A DNA stretch of 64,000 nucleotides from Lysobacterales bacterium (GCA_014238945.1 JABAAB010000041.1:1-64000); one strand, 5' to 3'. Shown: positions 8,863 through 18,573, numbered from the stretch's first letter. The notes: generated from the sequence alone by a model not told the origin. Numbers and translations: made by a program.

Positions 8863-10146
8863 TCAAAAATCCCTGACCAGTCTGAATCCGACATAGTTGC
8901 CGCGGCTGACCGGGTTGTACGCGGTGCGAAAACCAACCCGCAACTGGTCTGCATTATCGTCTACAGAACCACCGCGCAGTACACGAAGATTACAATCGCC
9001 GGCGTGCATCCAGGCACTGCCATCCCGGGGTGCGCCTGAGTATTCGGGGTGCCAGCAATCGGCCACCCATTCCCAAACTCCCCCTGACACGTCATACAAA
9101 CCGTAAGCGTTCTCCGGAAATTGTCCCACGTCTTCCGACTTGGGCTTTTTATCACCACAGGCTTCACACCGCACCTGCTCCGAGGTGATCGTGTCACCCC
9201 AGGGGTATTTCGTATCGGTGCCGGCGCGCGCAAAATATTCCCACTCAGCCTCCGTTGGCAAGCGGTAATGATGACCGGTCTCGCCGGACAACCACTGAGC
9301 GTAAGCAACCGCATCAATCCAGGCGATCCCGCGCACCGGTGAGTTTTGCTGCTTCGACAGTTGACCGCTGCGTTTTACCCGGCCAGTACTGGATGTGAAG
9401 CGATCGAACTCAGCCAAAGTAATTTCATGTCGTGAAACGGCTATTGGCCGTTCGATCCGGACCCGGTGTGCGGGAACTTCGTTGGCATTTGATTCGCTTT
9501 GGTCCCCCATCCGGTACCTGCCGGTGGGAATGACAACCATGGATGGCCCTTGTCCTCCATTCCTCAATTCATCATTAAATTTCGTCCCGGGTTCCAGTAG
9601 CCGGACTTCAGCCTGCGTACTGCTTTGGTCCGGTGCAAGTTTGCTCGCACAATCATTGAGATAGGTAACGGCGCGTTCCGGGTGATCAAAATCCAGTAAC
9701 CGATTCTTATCCCGTCGTGACAGGTCCCCGAATCCCTCGCACCGACTCAGCATGGGCTCAATCTCATCATCGAAACTTTTTTTGATCAGCACCACCTCCC
9801 CCTGGTCCGCACGGCGAAAGATCAGCTCGTCCTTGGTAAATCCAGGAACCATGCCTTCAACCGCATCACGCAGTGAACTGTGCGAGGAACACACATCACC
9901 AACCCCGCAACCCATGGCGCCTATGAGTGAAGAAGTGTTTATACCCTCCTGCCCGAGTTGGGCCGCACCACCCTGGAGCAATGCAGATATCAGTCCACGG
10001 GTCACTGCATTCTTGAACTGGTCTTCGCGCTCCGGAAACGGGTTGGCGTGAATATGATGTGGATGCCCCGGGGCCAGTAAGTGAACGAATACCAGGTCGT
10101 GGTACGGAATGTAGATTCTTGCCTCGTCTTTAACGGTTTGAGTCAC
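8863..10146 (-). CDS. FGE-sulfatase-domain protein lacking the usual C-terminal cysteine
   Basis: The C-terminal half (about residues 210-427) is a formylglycine-generating-enzyme/SUMF1 fold: MVVIPTGRYRMGDQS, EITLAEFDRFTSSTG, YRLPTEAEWEYFARAGT, YPWGD, GLYDVSGGVWEWVADCW and RVLRGGS...RVGFRTAYNP. In true aerobic FGEs the catalytic cysteines sit in the last segment near R-x-R...GFRC. Here that segment (NYVGFRLVRDF) has none, so sulfatase activation is unlikely. The domain may have a binding or other catalytic role. The N-terminal 200 residues are not recognised; they include a Gly/Cys stretch (GAMGCGVGDVCSSHSS). There is no signal peptide. The gene follows the secreted repeat protein by 21 bases, probably in one operon. 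Confidence 0.75.
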   Translation of the reverse strand: MTQTVKDEARIYIPYHDLVFVHLLAPGHPHHIHANPFPEREDQFKNAVTRGLISALLQGGAAQLGQEGINTSSLIGAMGCGVGDVCSSHSSLRDAVEGMVPGFTKDELIFRRADQGEVVLIKKSFDDEIEPMLSRCEGFGDLSRRDKNRLLDFDHPERAVTYLNDCASKLAPDQSSTQAEVRLLEPGTKFNDELRNGGQGPSMVVIPTGRYRMGDQSESNANEVPAHRVRIERPIAVSRHEITLAEFDRFTSSTGRVKRSGQLSKQQNSPVRGIAWIDAVAYAQWLSGETGHHYRLPTEAEWEYFARAGTDTKYPWGDTITSEQVRCEACGDKKPKSEDVGQFPENAYGLYDVSGGVWEWVADCWHPEYSGAPRDGSAWMHAGDCNLRVLRGGSVDDNADQLRVGFRTAYNPVSRGNYVGFRLVRDF

Positions 10147-10167
10147 CTCTAAAACTTCGGACCCTCC

Positions 10168-11190
10168 TTAGGAAAACGGCACACCGTCCGCATTAAAATA
10201 ATATATTTCAATCGAATACACATTGTCCTTGGTTTTGAAAAAGGCAACGTATCCTTGCAGTTCATCTCCATTGCGCAGGACGACCCTGCCTGGTTGCGCA
10301 TTACGACTGGCATCGCGATGACGCTCTGCCTTGAATTCCCGCAGAGTTGGCAGCCGCTCCAGGCTGGCGCCATAGCTGCTCCAGTAATTGGTCCGGCCAT
10401 CGATCACCTGTGTGACCCGTGACAGTTCGGAGGCGGTCCAGAAAACACCATAGCCATCCTCATCAAACAACATGGCACCGAGGGCCGGTCCATCATTTTC
10501 ATCCTTGAACAACAGCACCTGCCCCTCGATGACTTCATCATCGGGCATCCGCACACTGCCCTTGTGGGGATTGCGTGAATCGTCCTTGTGATTAAAAGTG
10601 AGATGTTCAGCCAGTGTCGGGATTTTTGAAAATCCACCATCGCCGGACAGGTATTCCATTTCAATGCCATCAATGGTCATCACCGCATTTTTAACGCCGC
10701 GACTGAAATAACTGGTCAGGGGTGTTTCTCGATCGGGAGCATAGGCAATGGAAAATACCACACCATTATCCAGGCTTGCTGCGCCCAGAAATCCTTGTAA
10801 ATGTTGGCCGTCAGCAAGTTCCAGGGTTCCGGGACCGAATCTGCCCCTGGACGAACCGCGTTTTTTATCAATATCAGCAACCGACAGCAACAGACCGAAT
10901 TCTTTGAGTTCACTGGTGGCGTAAGATCCTTTGCGCTTTCCATCGCCTTTGACCTCGACCTCGGCTATACGGCCATTAATGGTCGTCACCATGATTTTGC
11001 CAACACGTCTTTCGCCGTTGGCGGTTAATACATATCCTGGTTGCCACCTGGATTCACGGATCTCTTTTCCCTTTTTTACCTTGGCATCTCCTTTCCAGTC
11101 ATATACGTGGTAGCCGGCGGCAAAACAGGAAACGGACAGAGTTAAAGCGAACAGGTAAACCAGTATCCATGTCAATTTACTGTGGGTCAT
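10168..11190 (-). CDS. Secreted hypothetical protein with a repeated ~90-residue unit
   Basis: The start at ATG 11190 gives MTHSKLTWILVYLFALTLSV, a standard signal peptide ending near CFAAG; an upstream ATG at 11244 would add 18 residues before it. The mature part contains repeated units. Two are clear: about residues 172-246 and 262-336, each running IDG...LPTL.E.....R/KD.SRN...G.V.....GQV/GYV..FK....DADG-like. A shorter third copy of the strand motif lies at 112-153 (GRFGPGTLELADGQHLQG). The repeats look like all-beta modules. I do not recognise the family. It lies 21 bases before the FGE-like gene and 101 bases after the GNAT gene, all on the minus strand. Confidence 0.65.
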   Translation of the reverse strand: MTHSKLTWILVYLFALTLSVSCFAAGYHVYDWKGDAKVKKGKEIRESRWQPGYVLTANGERRVGKIMVTTINGRIAEVEVKGDGKRKGSYATSELKEFGLLLSVADIDKKRGSSRGRFGPGTLELADGQHLQGFLGAASLDNGVVFSIAYAPDRETPLTSYFSRGVKNAVMTIDGIEMEYLSGDGGFSKIPTLAEHLTFNHKDDSRNPHKGSVRMPDDEVIEGQVLLFKDENDGPALGAMLFDEDGYGVFWTASELSRVTQVIDGRTNYWSSYGASLERLPTLREFKAERHRDASRNAQPGRVVLRNGDELQGYVAFFKTKDNVYSIEIYYFNADGVPFS

Positions 11191-11291
11191 ATGTATTACT
11201 CTCGGTTGTTCCATGTTCTTTGTCAAACCCGCTATTGCAGGCATAACTAATCCGGTTCAGCGTTGCCATGACCATACCGATACAAGCGGAG

Positions 11292-12389
11292 TTACATGTC
11301 ATCTGAACAAATTCCTTTTAAACTCCAGCTTTCGAATTTCCTGACATCCAAATCCTGGATAATAAAATCAGATTCGGTCGCATCCTTACGTACGGGTTTG
11401 ACCAGCAAGGGCAGCTCTCCATTCATTTTATTTTCTATTTTTCGAACCAGGGAATTGGTTTTGAATCCGAGTTTGTCCAACAATGAGCTCAGGCTGGGGT
11501 CGATACAATGCCTGTAAATCGAAATAATATCCAAATGCCGTTGATCGATAATAACCTGCAATATCCGCTCGATCGATGCGGGTTCAATGGCCCCTGAATC
11601 GACAATGTAACCACGACGGTGATTCGGTGAAAGCCTGATCACCACATACCCCTTCGTACTGCCACCCTGCAGGTCATAGTAGAAGCGGTAGTGGTTTTTG
11701 TTGTTCTGATAACGCCATTGGAAAAATGCCTGGTCCTGATAAACCTCCAATTTCTTTTGATCGTGTCGTTGCATTTCGATAACCGAAGCCATTTCATCAG
11801 GCCGCGGCTCATCTGCGACCATGATTTCACCGACCATTGCGGGGCTGGTCCAATCCCGTCGGGGTGGAGACGGATCGCGATATTTCAGAATGTAACTTAA
11901 TAATCCGGTGACCCGGTAACGGGAATGATATGTTTTGGGGGTCACGGGCTGAAACCCCATCCTCAGATAACCCGGCAATGAAACGGATGTGGACGTGGTG
12001 TTCAGCATGATCCTGTACTGGGCAGATAACTCCCTGGCGGCCAATTCCCCCATGCGGACGGACAAACCCATTCTTCTATAATCGGGGTGAACCACGGTGT
12101 CTCCGGGATTCAGTATTGTGAGCTTTTGATTCAGCCCCGTAATTTGATATTGCATGGCAAAATAACCGCGAAAACCGACCACTTGCTCATTGCTCAGGGC
12201 AACCACGCCCAGGGGAATCTCGGTGTAAGGATTATCTTCATATTTCCATTTGAAATACGACCGGTTGGCCTGTTCATCCTCTCCCCAAAGGAACTGCATT
12301 AGTTCAACAAGCTGTGACACCCACCGGTGGTGGAAAAGAGACAGTTTGATGTCTTGACTACTGCTCATCTCAAATGATCTCACCGACAC
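11292..12389 (-). CDS. GNAT-family acetyltransferase-like protein
   Basis: A 365-residue cytoplasmic protein. The N-terminal half shows a GNAT core: LGVVALSNEQVVGFRGYFAM, then DTVVHPDYRRMGLSVRMGEL, where the R-R-M-G-L-S run matches the acetyl-CoA phosphate-binding loop, and MLNTTSTSVSLPGYLRMGF. The second half also resembles a degenerate GNAT/FemAB-type half (FFQWRYQNNKNHYRFYYDL; YIVDSGAIEP), so this may be a tandem GNAT. Such proteins occur in polysaccharide or lipid modification clusters, but no such genes are next to it. The start at 12389 has an in-frame second ATG (MSSSQD) seven codons later. Substrate unknown. Confidence 0.7.
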   Translation of the reverse strand: MSVRSFEMSSSQDIKLSLFHHRWVSQLVELMQFLWGEDEQANRSYFKWKYEDNPYTEIPLGVVALSNEQVVGFRGYFAMQYQITGLNQKLTILNPGDTVVHPDYRRMGLSVRMGELAARELSAQYRIMLNTTSTSVSLPGYLRMGFQPVTPKTYHSRYRVTGLLSYILKYRDPSPPRRDWTSPAMVGEIMVADEPRPDEMASVIEMQRHDQKKLEVYQDQAFFQWRYQNNKNHYRFYYDLQGGSTKGYVVIRLSPNHRRGYIVDSGAIEPASIERILQVIIDQRHLDIISIYRHCIDPSLSSLLDKLGFKTNSLVRKIENKMNGELPLLVKPVRKDATESDFIIQDLDVRKFESWSLKGICSDDM

Positions 12390-12497
12390 TCAAAGACGCG
12401 TTTAGGGACAATTTCCGCCAATAACGGTATAACACCCTGATTCAGTGCACCGTGGTGTCATTGCCTCTGCGTCACCCGCAACAATCCAAAGTAATCT

Positions 12498-15400
12498 TTA
12501 GTAGCTCACGCTATCACTGGCACAGGCCGTACCGGGTCCTGCCTCGCAGACCTCGTACACAAAACTGCCGTTGGGTTTCTTACCCAGATTATCCAACCAA
12601 TTGCCAAGACTGTTTGCAATGGTAGCCTGTGGCACACCGTTTCGACTGATGATGACACTGACGTCCGTGAAGTTACTCCAGCTGACCGTCACCACCTGGC
12701 TGCCCTTGTTCCTGGACTTGGTCGTTGTGACGGTGTGGTTGGCAGGCGGATTTCCGACACTGATAGTGACGGTTGCCGAAGCGTTGTCACCGTCGCTGTC
12801 AGTGATGGTATAGCCAAAGCTGTCATTGCCTTCAAAACCACCGAACGGGAGGTAGCTGAAATCACCGTTGGCTGACATGTTGATGGTAAATCCAGCCGCA
12901 CTGGTGGCATCCGAGGCCGTGACCGACGCGGGGGCATCACCGGGATCATCATTGGTCATTACATTGCTGTTGACCTGGGTATCGACCGCTGTAGTGAAAC
13001 TGTCATCCACAGCGTTGGGCTGCAGGTTTGGATCATCCTTGAAAACGGTGATTGCATCCGGAACTTCGTTATCGGAGCTTTGATAGAAATAGCCAGTCAC
13101 AATCAGGTTGGTGAGGGTGAAATCAACACCCGGCACATTGCCTTTGAGGTTTTGCTTGCTTACATTGCACCTACCTGCAGCGTCACTGGTGCAGGATGTC
13201 GAACCACTGGAACCGTTACTCCAATCTCCTTCGACCAGCACACCGGCCAGCGGAGCACCTATGCTGTCTACCACGTTGATGGTCACAACGGCGTTCCAGC
13301 GTCCGCGACGAGCAGGTACACCGATACCGTCAAGACCTGCCAGGTGCATGGCTTCGGGTGGTGGCGGGGGCTCACTTTCTGTGTTGAAACTCCAAACCGT
13401 GCCGGTGGTGGTGGCTGTGGCGTTGACCTCATCGATACGCCAGAAATAGGTGCTGTCATAGGCCAGCGTACCCGGATCATGACTGGTACCCGCCTGGTTG
13501 CCCTGAAGTTCACCCAGACCCGGGGGATTGGTGCTACCGAAATACACATCGTGGGAGGTCGCCAATGATCCTGCAGACCATGAAAGGATGCTATCAATGC
13601 CCATTCCGTTTGCACCATCGGACGGGTTGGGACCCGTGGCGGTTCCCGGCGGATCACCTGGCGGTGGACCCCCACCGAATACCTCGAGTTCCACCTCATC
13701 GACCTGCCAGAAGTCACCTGACAGGAAGCCTTCGCTGTCAAACCGGAACGCGAGCATGACACTGGCCTGTCCCGCGATCGCTGCAGAAAGATCGAGTACA
13801 TAATTGGTTGGGAACGGATTCAAACCCTGGAACTGCCAGACATTGAACCAACTACCGCCGCCATCCGTACTGGCGTCGACATTGAGAGACTCAAAGGTGT
13901 CATAGACGTAGAAACTCTTGAAACGCAGGACCGCGGCATCCTTGGCTGACAGATCCAGCAACGGGGTGCGCAGCGATGTGATCGTCTGGTTAACCCAACC
14001 GTTGTCCACAATGGCGAACTGGCCGGTACCACCGGTGCGGTTGTCCAGACGCGAATTACCGGGAACCGGCGTATTGATCGTCCAACTGATTCCGCTGGGC
14101 GTATTGACCGACCACCCTGCAGGAAGACCGCCTTCGAAGTCTTCATCTATCATCAGACCGGACCCCGTCGGTGGTGCAGGCAATATGCTGATGATAAGAG
14201 AGTAGTCCTGGTTTAGACCACTGAGTAAACCGTTTTTGTGACTGACTTCCACCGTATAGGAACCCGTTCCGACACCGCTGACGATTACCTGCTCCACATT
14301 GTCGCGGATATTATCCCCCTTGCTGGCCGCGCTGGCTGGAGACGCGGGATCAAGCACCCAGGGCAGATAATTTGTCGGGCCCTTGGAGATACGCAGATCC
14401 AGATCGTTGACCAGCATGAGGTCCGGTGGGTCAAGTGTCAGGGCAACCGGTACGCCCGGGGGATCCATCCATACCAGCGTAGCCTTTACGATGGCATCTG
14501 CCTGCGTAACATTGATCGCTACACTATCAAGACCACCATTGGAGAGGCTGCCCTCGATGATCTGGTCGTCACCGCCATCTTCCGTGATCACAGCGGCGGC
14601 ATTGCCGGTATTCAACAATCCCCAGCCAAACGCATAGTCCGGGCCATCGGCATCACCCGCTTCATCGGCCGTATGTATGGCCAACGCCTTCAGGGTCGCG
14701 CTGCGCATGAAATTCCCGCTGCCATGCAAGTCCTGGTAATGTTCCTGCATCAACAGCAGTGATGCGGTGACGTTGGGTGCTGCCATCGAGGTGCCGGCAG
14801 CCGCTGCATAGTAAGGAGAATCTCCCCAGGTTGACATCAGGAACATGCCATTGCCTACCACGTCGGGCTTGATGCGGCCATCATCGGTCGGACCCCAGCC
14901 ACTGAATGAAGCCATCTGTACCGATGAAGGACCCGACAATGGTGAATACCCACCCGGTAAGTCATCGACGGCACCCACGGTCAGGACGTTTTTGGCCACG
15001 CTGTTGGTCGGCAGACAATCAAAGCCTGCAGGTGCACAATCCGCGTTCCTCGGCAGAGTTGAGGTGAACAGGAAATCACCATCCTGGTTGATCACCGTGT
15101 ATTCCTCACCGGGAGCAGGACCAATGTCCGTCCGGTCATTACCGGCCGCTTTGACTACCAGGTAATAAGGTGCGTCATATGCAATCTGGTCCCACAACCG
15201 GGATTGGGTATCGTAATAGCCGAAATTTGGATCCTCAATATCCGAGGGCAGTTCACCCCCGATCCACCACCAGGTATCGGGGACCGGCTCTCCGAGATAC
15301 AGCCACCCGGCTGCAATTCCATAGGAATGATTTGATATCAGCAAACCCCCTGCTGCTGCCGTTGCCATTTCAGCCGTGTCCGAATTCCAGTCCCATGCAT

Positions 15401-15947
15401 TCAGGTGGGCCGCATAGGCCATGCCACGCGCTTCCGGTAACAACCAGTCACCGCTGCCTGCCAGCGTGCCTGCAACGTGGGTTGAATGATTGCTGACCAC
15501 ACTGACACCATCGACCTGGGTCAGCCGCCCGGCAAAATCCGGGTGACCGGCGTAGATGGCACCACCATCCCACTCACCAACGGTCATGCCGCTGCCGTCA
15601 AGATTCAGACCGGCCGAACCACCGGGCCAGACCTCATCGGTTGAAACGGTATCAGCAGCGTCAATATTATTGGTGATATAAAAAACCGGACCCCTACCCG
15701 GCGTAACACGCTGTATTTCCATCACCTGGCCGCTTTTCAATACACGACGCATCGGTATACCCGCCCTGCGGGTATATTCCTGCGCCTGTCGGCGATTGCT
15801 TTGATCACGCTGTAGAAGTCTTTCGGATAACTGAAGCAACTCCGGCTTACGGGTAGCCTGGGCAACATCGTTTTGCGCCGCAGCTGTGCCGCAGACGCAC
15901 AATATGGTGATAATCAATACCAGATTGATCAAAGCCCTGTACACCAT
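12498..15947 (-). CDS. Large secreted subtilisin-family (S8) serine protease
   Basis: The 1149-residue precursor starts with a signal peptide (INLVLIITILCVCGTAAAQ). The catalytic triad is visible: Asp127 in MTVGEWDGGAIY, His157 in NHSTHVAGTL and Ser387 in AAAGTSMAAPNVTAS, with the oxyanion Asn in KAAGND. After the S8 domain come a beta-sandwich at about 470-590 (convertase/PPC-like), a MAM/jelly-roll-like region at 595-770 (DEDFEGGLPAGW), a fibronectin-III-like region at 780-870, an Ig/carboxypeptidase-regulatory-like region at 880-990, a cadherin-like repeat (AVDDSFTTAVDT...NDSFGYTITDSDGD) and a final strand-rich domain ending in SVSY. There is no obvious sortase, PEP-CTERM or T9SS tag. It is likely secreted for protein degradation, with the C-terminal domains binding surface or matrix polymers. 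Confidence 0.9.
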   Translation of the reverse strand: MVYRALINLVLIITILCVCGTAAAQNDVAQATRKPELLQLSERLLQRDQSNRRQAQEYTRRAGIPMRRVLKSGQVMEIQRVTPGRGPVFYITNNIDAADTVSTDEVWPGGSAGLNLDGSGMTVGEWDGGAIYAGHPDFAGRLTQVDGVSVVSNHSTHVAGTLAGSGDWLLPEARGMAYAAHLNAWDWNSDTAEMATAAAGGLLISNHSYGIAAGWLYLGEPVPDTWWWIGGELPSDIEDPNFGYYDTQSRLWDQIAYDAPYYLVVKAAGNDRTDIGPAPGEEYTVINQDGDFLFTSTLPRNADCAPAGFDCLPTNSVAKNVLTVGAVDDLPGGYSPLSGPSSVQMASFSGWGPTDDGRIKPDVVGNGMFLMSTWGDSPYYAAAAGTSMAAPNVTASLLLMQEHYQDLHGSGNFMRSATLKALAIHTADEAGDADGPDYAFGWGLLNTGNAAAVITEDGGDDQIIEGSLSNGGLDSVAINVTQADAIVKATLVWMDPPGVPVALTLDPPDLMLVNDLDLRISKGPTNYLPWVLDPASPASAASKGDNIRDNVEQVIVSGVGTGSYTVEVSHKNGLLSGLNQDYSLIISILPAPPTGSGLMIDEDFEGGLPAGWSVNTPSGISWTINTPVPGNSRLDNRTGGTGQFAIVDNGWVNQTITSLRTPLLDLSAKDAAVLRFKSFYVYDTFESLNVDASTDGGGSWFNVWQFQGLNPFPTNYVLDLSAAIAGQASVMLAFRFDSEGFLSGDFWQVDEVELEVFGGGPPPGDPPGTATGPNPSDGANGMGIDSILSWSAGSLATSHDVYFGSTNPPGLGELQGNQAGTSHDPGTLAYDSTYFWRIDEVNATATTTGTVWSFNTESEPPPPPEAMHLAGLDGIGVPARRGRWNAVVTINVVDSIGAPLAGVLVEGDWSNGSSGSTSCTSDAAGRCNVSKQNLKGNVPGVDFTLTNLIVTGYFYQSSDNEVPDAITVFKDDPNLQPNAVDDSFTTAVDTQVNSNVMTNDDPGDAPASVTASDATSAAGFTINMSANGDFSYLPFGGFEGNDSFGYTITDSDGDNASATVTISVGNPPANHTVTTTKSRNKGSQVVTVSWSNFTDVSVIISRNGVPQATIANSLGNWLDNLGKKPNGSFVYEVCEAGPGTACASDSVSY

Positions 15948-16185
15948 GACGTCAATTCCCTTCGATAACTTCCCTTTACAGCTGGACGGTTCACTTTCCC
16001 TGCAACCGTCCGAAGCCTTGATAACCTACTGTAACCCTTACATTATAACCCATGGCTGGAATCCTGCCCCTGCGCGCCGCATAATGACCAGCAACTGGTC
16101 ATTTTTACTTCTGTCGAGGTAAAATCCTGATGGTTTTCTTGTAGTAAGCCAGGCCGAAACAGTAACCAATGCGTGAGAAAGAAAA

Positions 16186-16452
16186 GTGAACAATCCCAGC
16201 AAGCCCCGTTTCAACCTTTCAAGATGCCAATTGCTTGTGGCTGCAGCAGTGGTGGCTAGCCAACTGGTTACACCTCTAAATTCAGTAGCGGGAACAACAC
16301 GAGTAACCAAACCGGGGATAAATGAAATGGATATGTACCGTTTTGTGGAAGATTGCATCACCGCAAACAAGGAAGGCAATGCACAGGCTGCGGTTATTCG
16401 GGGTATTTTCGATAGAGAAAACGATCGGCTGGACATCACCGGAGCATCCTGA
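16186..16452 (+). CDS. Small secreted protein of 88 residues
   Basis: GTG start after a GAGAAAGAAAA purine run. The protein has an export signal (CQLLVAAAVVASQLVTPLNS, then VAG), leaving a mature peptide of about 50 residues with VEDCITANKEGNAQAAVIRG. I do not recognise the family. It ends 4 bases before the ATG of the serine hydrolase at 16457, so the two are probably translated from one message. It could be an accessory or inhibitor peptide of that enzyme, which is inference from position only. Confidence 0.5.
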   Translation: MNNPSKPRFNLSRCQLLVAAAVVASQLVTPLNSVAGTTRVTKPGINEMDMYRFVEDCITANKEGNAQAAVIRGIFDRENDRLDITGAS

Positions 16453-16456
16453 GGTC

Positions 16457-17788
16457 ATGACGAATTTTGATGACAAAAAACGAACAAATATTCCACGGTC
16501 TGTCTTGCTGGTGATCGTTTTACTGCTTCAGCCCTGCTTGCAACTCAACGCTGAATTTAAATCTTCATCAACCGTTGAACAGGTTCGTGAACAAATTGAA
16601 CGATTGCCAAAAGAAGATATCTGGTGGTCTGTGACCGGCAATGACATGAGCTGGAACAACCGCAATCTGCACCGCTTCTCAGCCACGGTCAACGTCTACC
16701 GGGACGGGCAGGTGCGGGAACTCACATATGCCCTGTTGCCGGAAATCTCCAGTTTCAAGGTAGACACACCGGTGGGTGAAATGCCGTTTGTCGATTTCCT
16801 GGACAGTGATTACAGCACCTCGCTCGGGGTGGTGATACTGCACAGGGGTAATATCGTATTTGAACACTACGCACGCATGCAGCCCTACGAGAAACCAATC
16901 TGGTGGTCGGTCAGCAAGGTTTTGGTGTCAGCCGTGGTGTCTGTTCTGGAGGACCGTGGTTTGGTGGATGTCAGCCAACCCATTGAGACTTATATACCCG
17001 AGATGGCCACTTCATCTTATGCCGGTACAACGGTGCAAAACATCCTGAACATGACAAGTGGTATCGACTGCCCGGAGGAATACTATGACCGTTCCTCCTG
17101 TTACAGCGGGGTCATGCAGGCCATGGGTGAAACCTGGTGGGATAAAGATTCACCGGATAATTTCTACACCTATCTTGCGGGTATCCAGGCAAAACGGTAT
17201 GCCGAACAGGGCACCATAAATGCCTATGGCAGTGTCAACACCGATATCCTTGGCTGGATGGTGGAGAAAATTACCGGTATGCCCTTCCAGGATGCCCTGT
17301 CAAAGGAAATCTGGACTCGAATAGGCGCCGAGAGCGATGCATCCTACGTGGCCCCCAGATATGGTGTGCCGCACTATGACGGCGGCTTCCTTTCCCGAAT
17401 GCGCGATATGGCCCGTTTTGGTTTGCTCTATACACCCAGCTACACCGTGGTCTCCGATCAACGCATCATTTCCAAGCGACACATCAATGTCCTGCTCAAT
17501 GATGGAAGTGCGGAACCGCTAAAGAAGGCCTGGGGAGAAAACTGGGCCAAATGGGGCAAAGGCCGGATCAAGCACAGTAGTTGGCAGTGGGACCGGGTAT
17601 TCACCAACAATGATATTTTCAAGGGTGGATGGGCCGGACAGGGTCTGCTGGTGAGTCCGGAACGTGATCTGGTGGCAGTCTACACCGGTTATTTCAAGGA
17701 TGATGAATACAGCGAGTTGGCTGTGTTGCCACGTTTACAGGCCGTACTTGATGGTGTTTTTCCAACAGCAGTTGAAGGTACACCGTAA
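16457..17788 (+). CDS. Exported serine hydrolase of the beta-lactamase/penicillin-binding fold
   Basis: The start at ATG 16457 gives an N-terminal hydrophobic signal (RSVLLVIVLLLQPCLQLNA); earlier in-frame ATGs overlap the upstream small gene and would bury the signal. The S-x-x-K nucleophile motif is S151-V-S-K154 (IWWSVSKVLVSAVVS), and the likely second motif is YGSVNTDILGW. The family covers class C beta-lactamases, DD-peptidases and esterases. This one has the layout of the 6-aminohexanoate/esterase-like group, so antibiotic hydrolysis should not be assumed. It is one of three S-x-x-K hydrolases in the window. It follows the 88-residue secreted peptide by 4 bases. Confidence 0.85.
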   Translation: MTNFDDKKRTNIPRSVLLVIVLLLQPCLQLNAEFKSSSTVEQVREQIERLPKEDIWWSVTGNDMSWNNRNLHRFSATVNVYRDGQVRELTYALLPEISSFKVDTPVGEMPFVDFLDSDYSTSLGVVILHRGNIVFEHYARMQPYEKPIWWSVSKVLVSAVVSVLEDRGLVDVSQPIETYIPEMATSSYAGTTVQNILNMTSGIDCPEEYYDRSSCYSGVMQAMGETWWDKDSPDNFYTYLAGIQAKRYAEQGTINAYGSVNTDILGWMVEKITGMPFQDALSKEIWTRIGAESDASYVAPRYGVPHYDGGFLSRMRDMARFGLLYTPSYTVVSDQRIISKRHINVLLNDGSAEPLKKAWGENWAKWGKGRIKHSSWQWDRVFTNNDIFKGGWAGQGLLVSPERDLVAVYTGYFKDDEYSELAVLPRLQAVLDGVFPTAVEGTP

Positions 17789-17879
17789 ATTATTGAAACG
17801 GTTTCGAATGAATTCGAACTGCGATTCTGCTAAAACGGGTAGAAGACAATCTCCCCGGTTGTGTGAAAGGTAAGAAACA

Positions 17880-18446
17880 ATGAAGAAATCCGTTATTTTG
17901 ATACTGTTCTGCCTGCTTTCTTCAACGGCATTCGCACAGGTGTACAAGTGTACCAACGCCCATGGAAACCTGATTTTCAGTGACAAACCCTGTGCCGAAA
18001 ATGCACAGGTTGTTCAGGGTCTGGACGCTGACAGCCAGGGGATCAGCGGCTCCAGTGATGGGCCTGCCTCCAGTCTGACACTTGCCGACGGCAGCATATT
18101 GCCATTCAGAGAAATTGTTTCTATCGAAGTGAAAACAAAAATGGGATACAAGACCGGCAAAACCGGCATGTATGTTTTCTATGAGGGTACCGATCGCCTG
18201 GTGGCATTTGAAAACCTTGTCTCCATGCACGTACTGACCTGGGACAGCAAAAGCTGTGGTAACAGCGGTCACCTGTGTCGGCCAATGGTCCGTATCACGA
18301 CGGCGGAACGGGAGATCACCTCAAACTACGAGGCTTTACGCAACATCAAGTTGATCGTGTACGATGACCTGGACGGCGCAGAAAAAGAAATGACGGTCTG
18401 GTTTGGCAACAAGAACAGGCCACATATTCGGGCCATTCGGTTTTGA
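17880..18446 (+). CDS. Secreted DUF4124-type protein
   Basis: A clean signal peptide (KKSVILILFCLLSSTAFAQ) precedes a DUF4124 module (VYKCTNAHGNLIFSDKPC) at residues 20-37, common in gammaproteobacterial envelope proteins. The remaining 120 residues form a strand-rich domain (LTLADGSILPFREIVSIEV, then YDDLDGAEKEMTVWFGNKNR) that I do not recognise. Two cysteine pairs (C-x12-C in DUF4124 and CGNSGHLC) suggest disulfides in the periplasm. It lies 91 bases after the serine hydrolase. Function unknown. Confidence 0.75.
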   Translation: MKKSVILILFCLLSSTAFAQVYKCTNAHGNLIFSDKPCAENAQVVQGLDADSQGISGSSDGPASSLTLADGSILPFREIVSIEVKTKMGYKTGKTGMYVFYEGTDRLVAFENLVSMHVLTWDSKSCGNSGHLCRPMVRITTAEREITSNYEALRNIKLIVYDDLDGAEKEMTVWFGNKNRPHIRAIRF

Positions 18447-18573
18447 TTTGAGTCGTTTCACACCGGGCTTCACCGTTCACTGCAAGGTTTATGGGCCCTG
18501 CGGAGTGGTCGCAAGCCCGGGCCAGGTCACCTGTGTGCGGGGTTAAATATTGAATGCGAAAAGTGACACAAAC

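Noticed and set aside
13080..14762. Plus-strand frames inside the subtilase gene
   Set aside because: They lie opposite a well-supported gene with the catalytic triad and have no family features.
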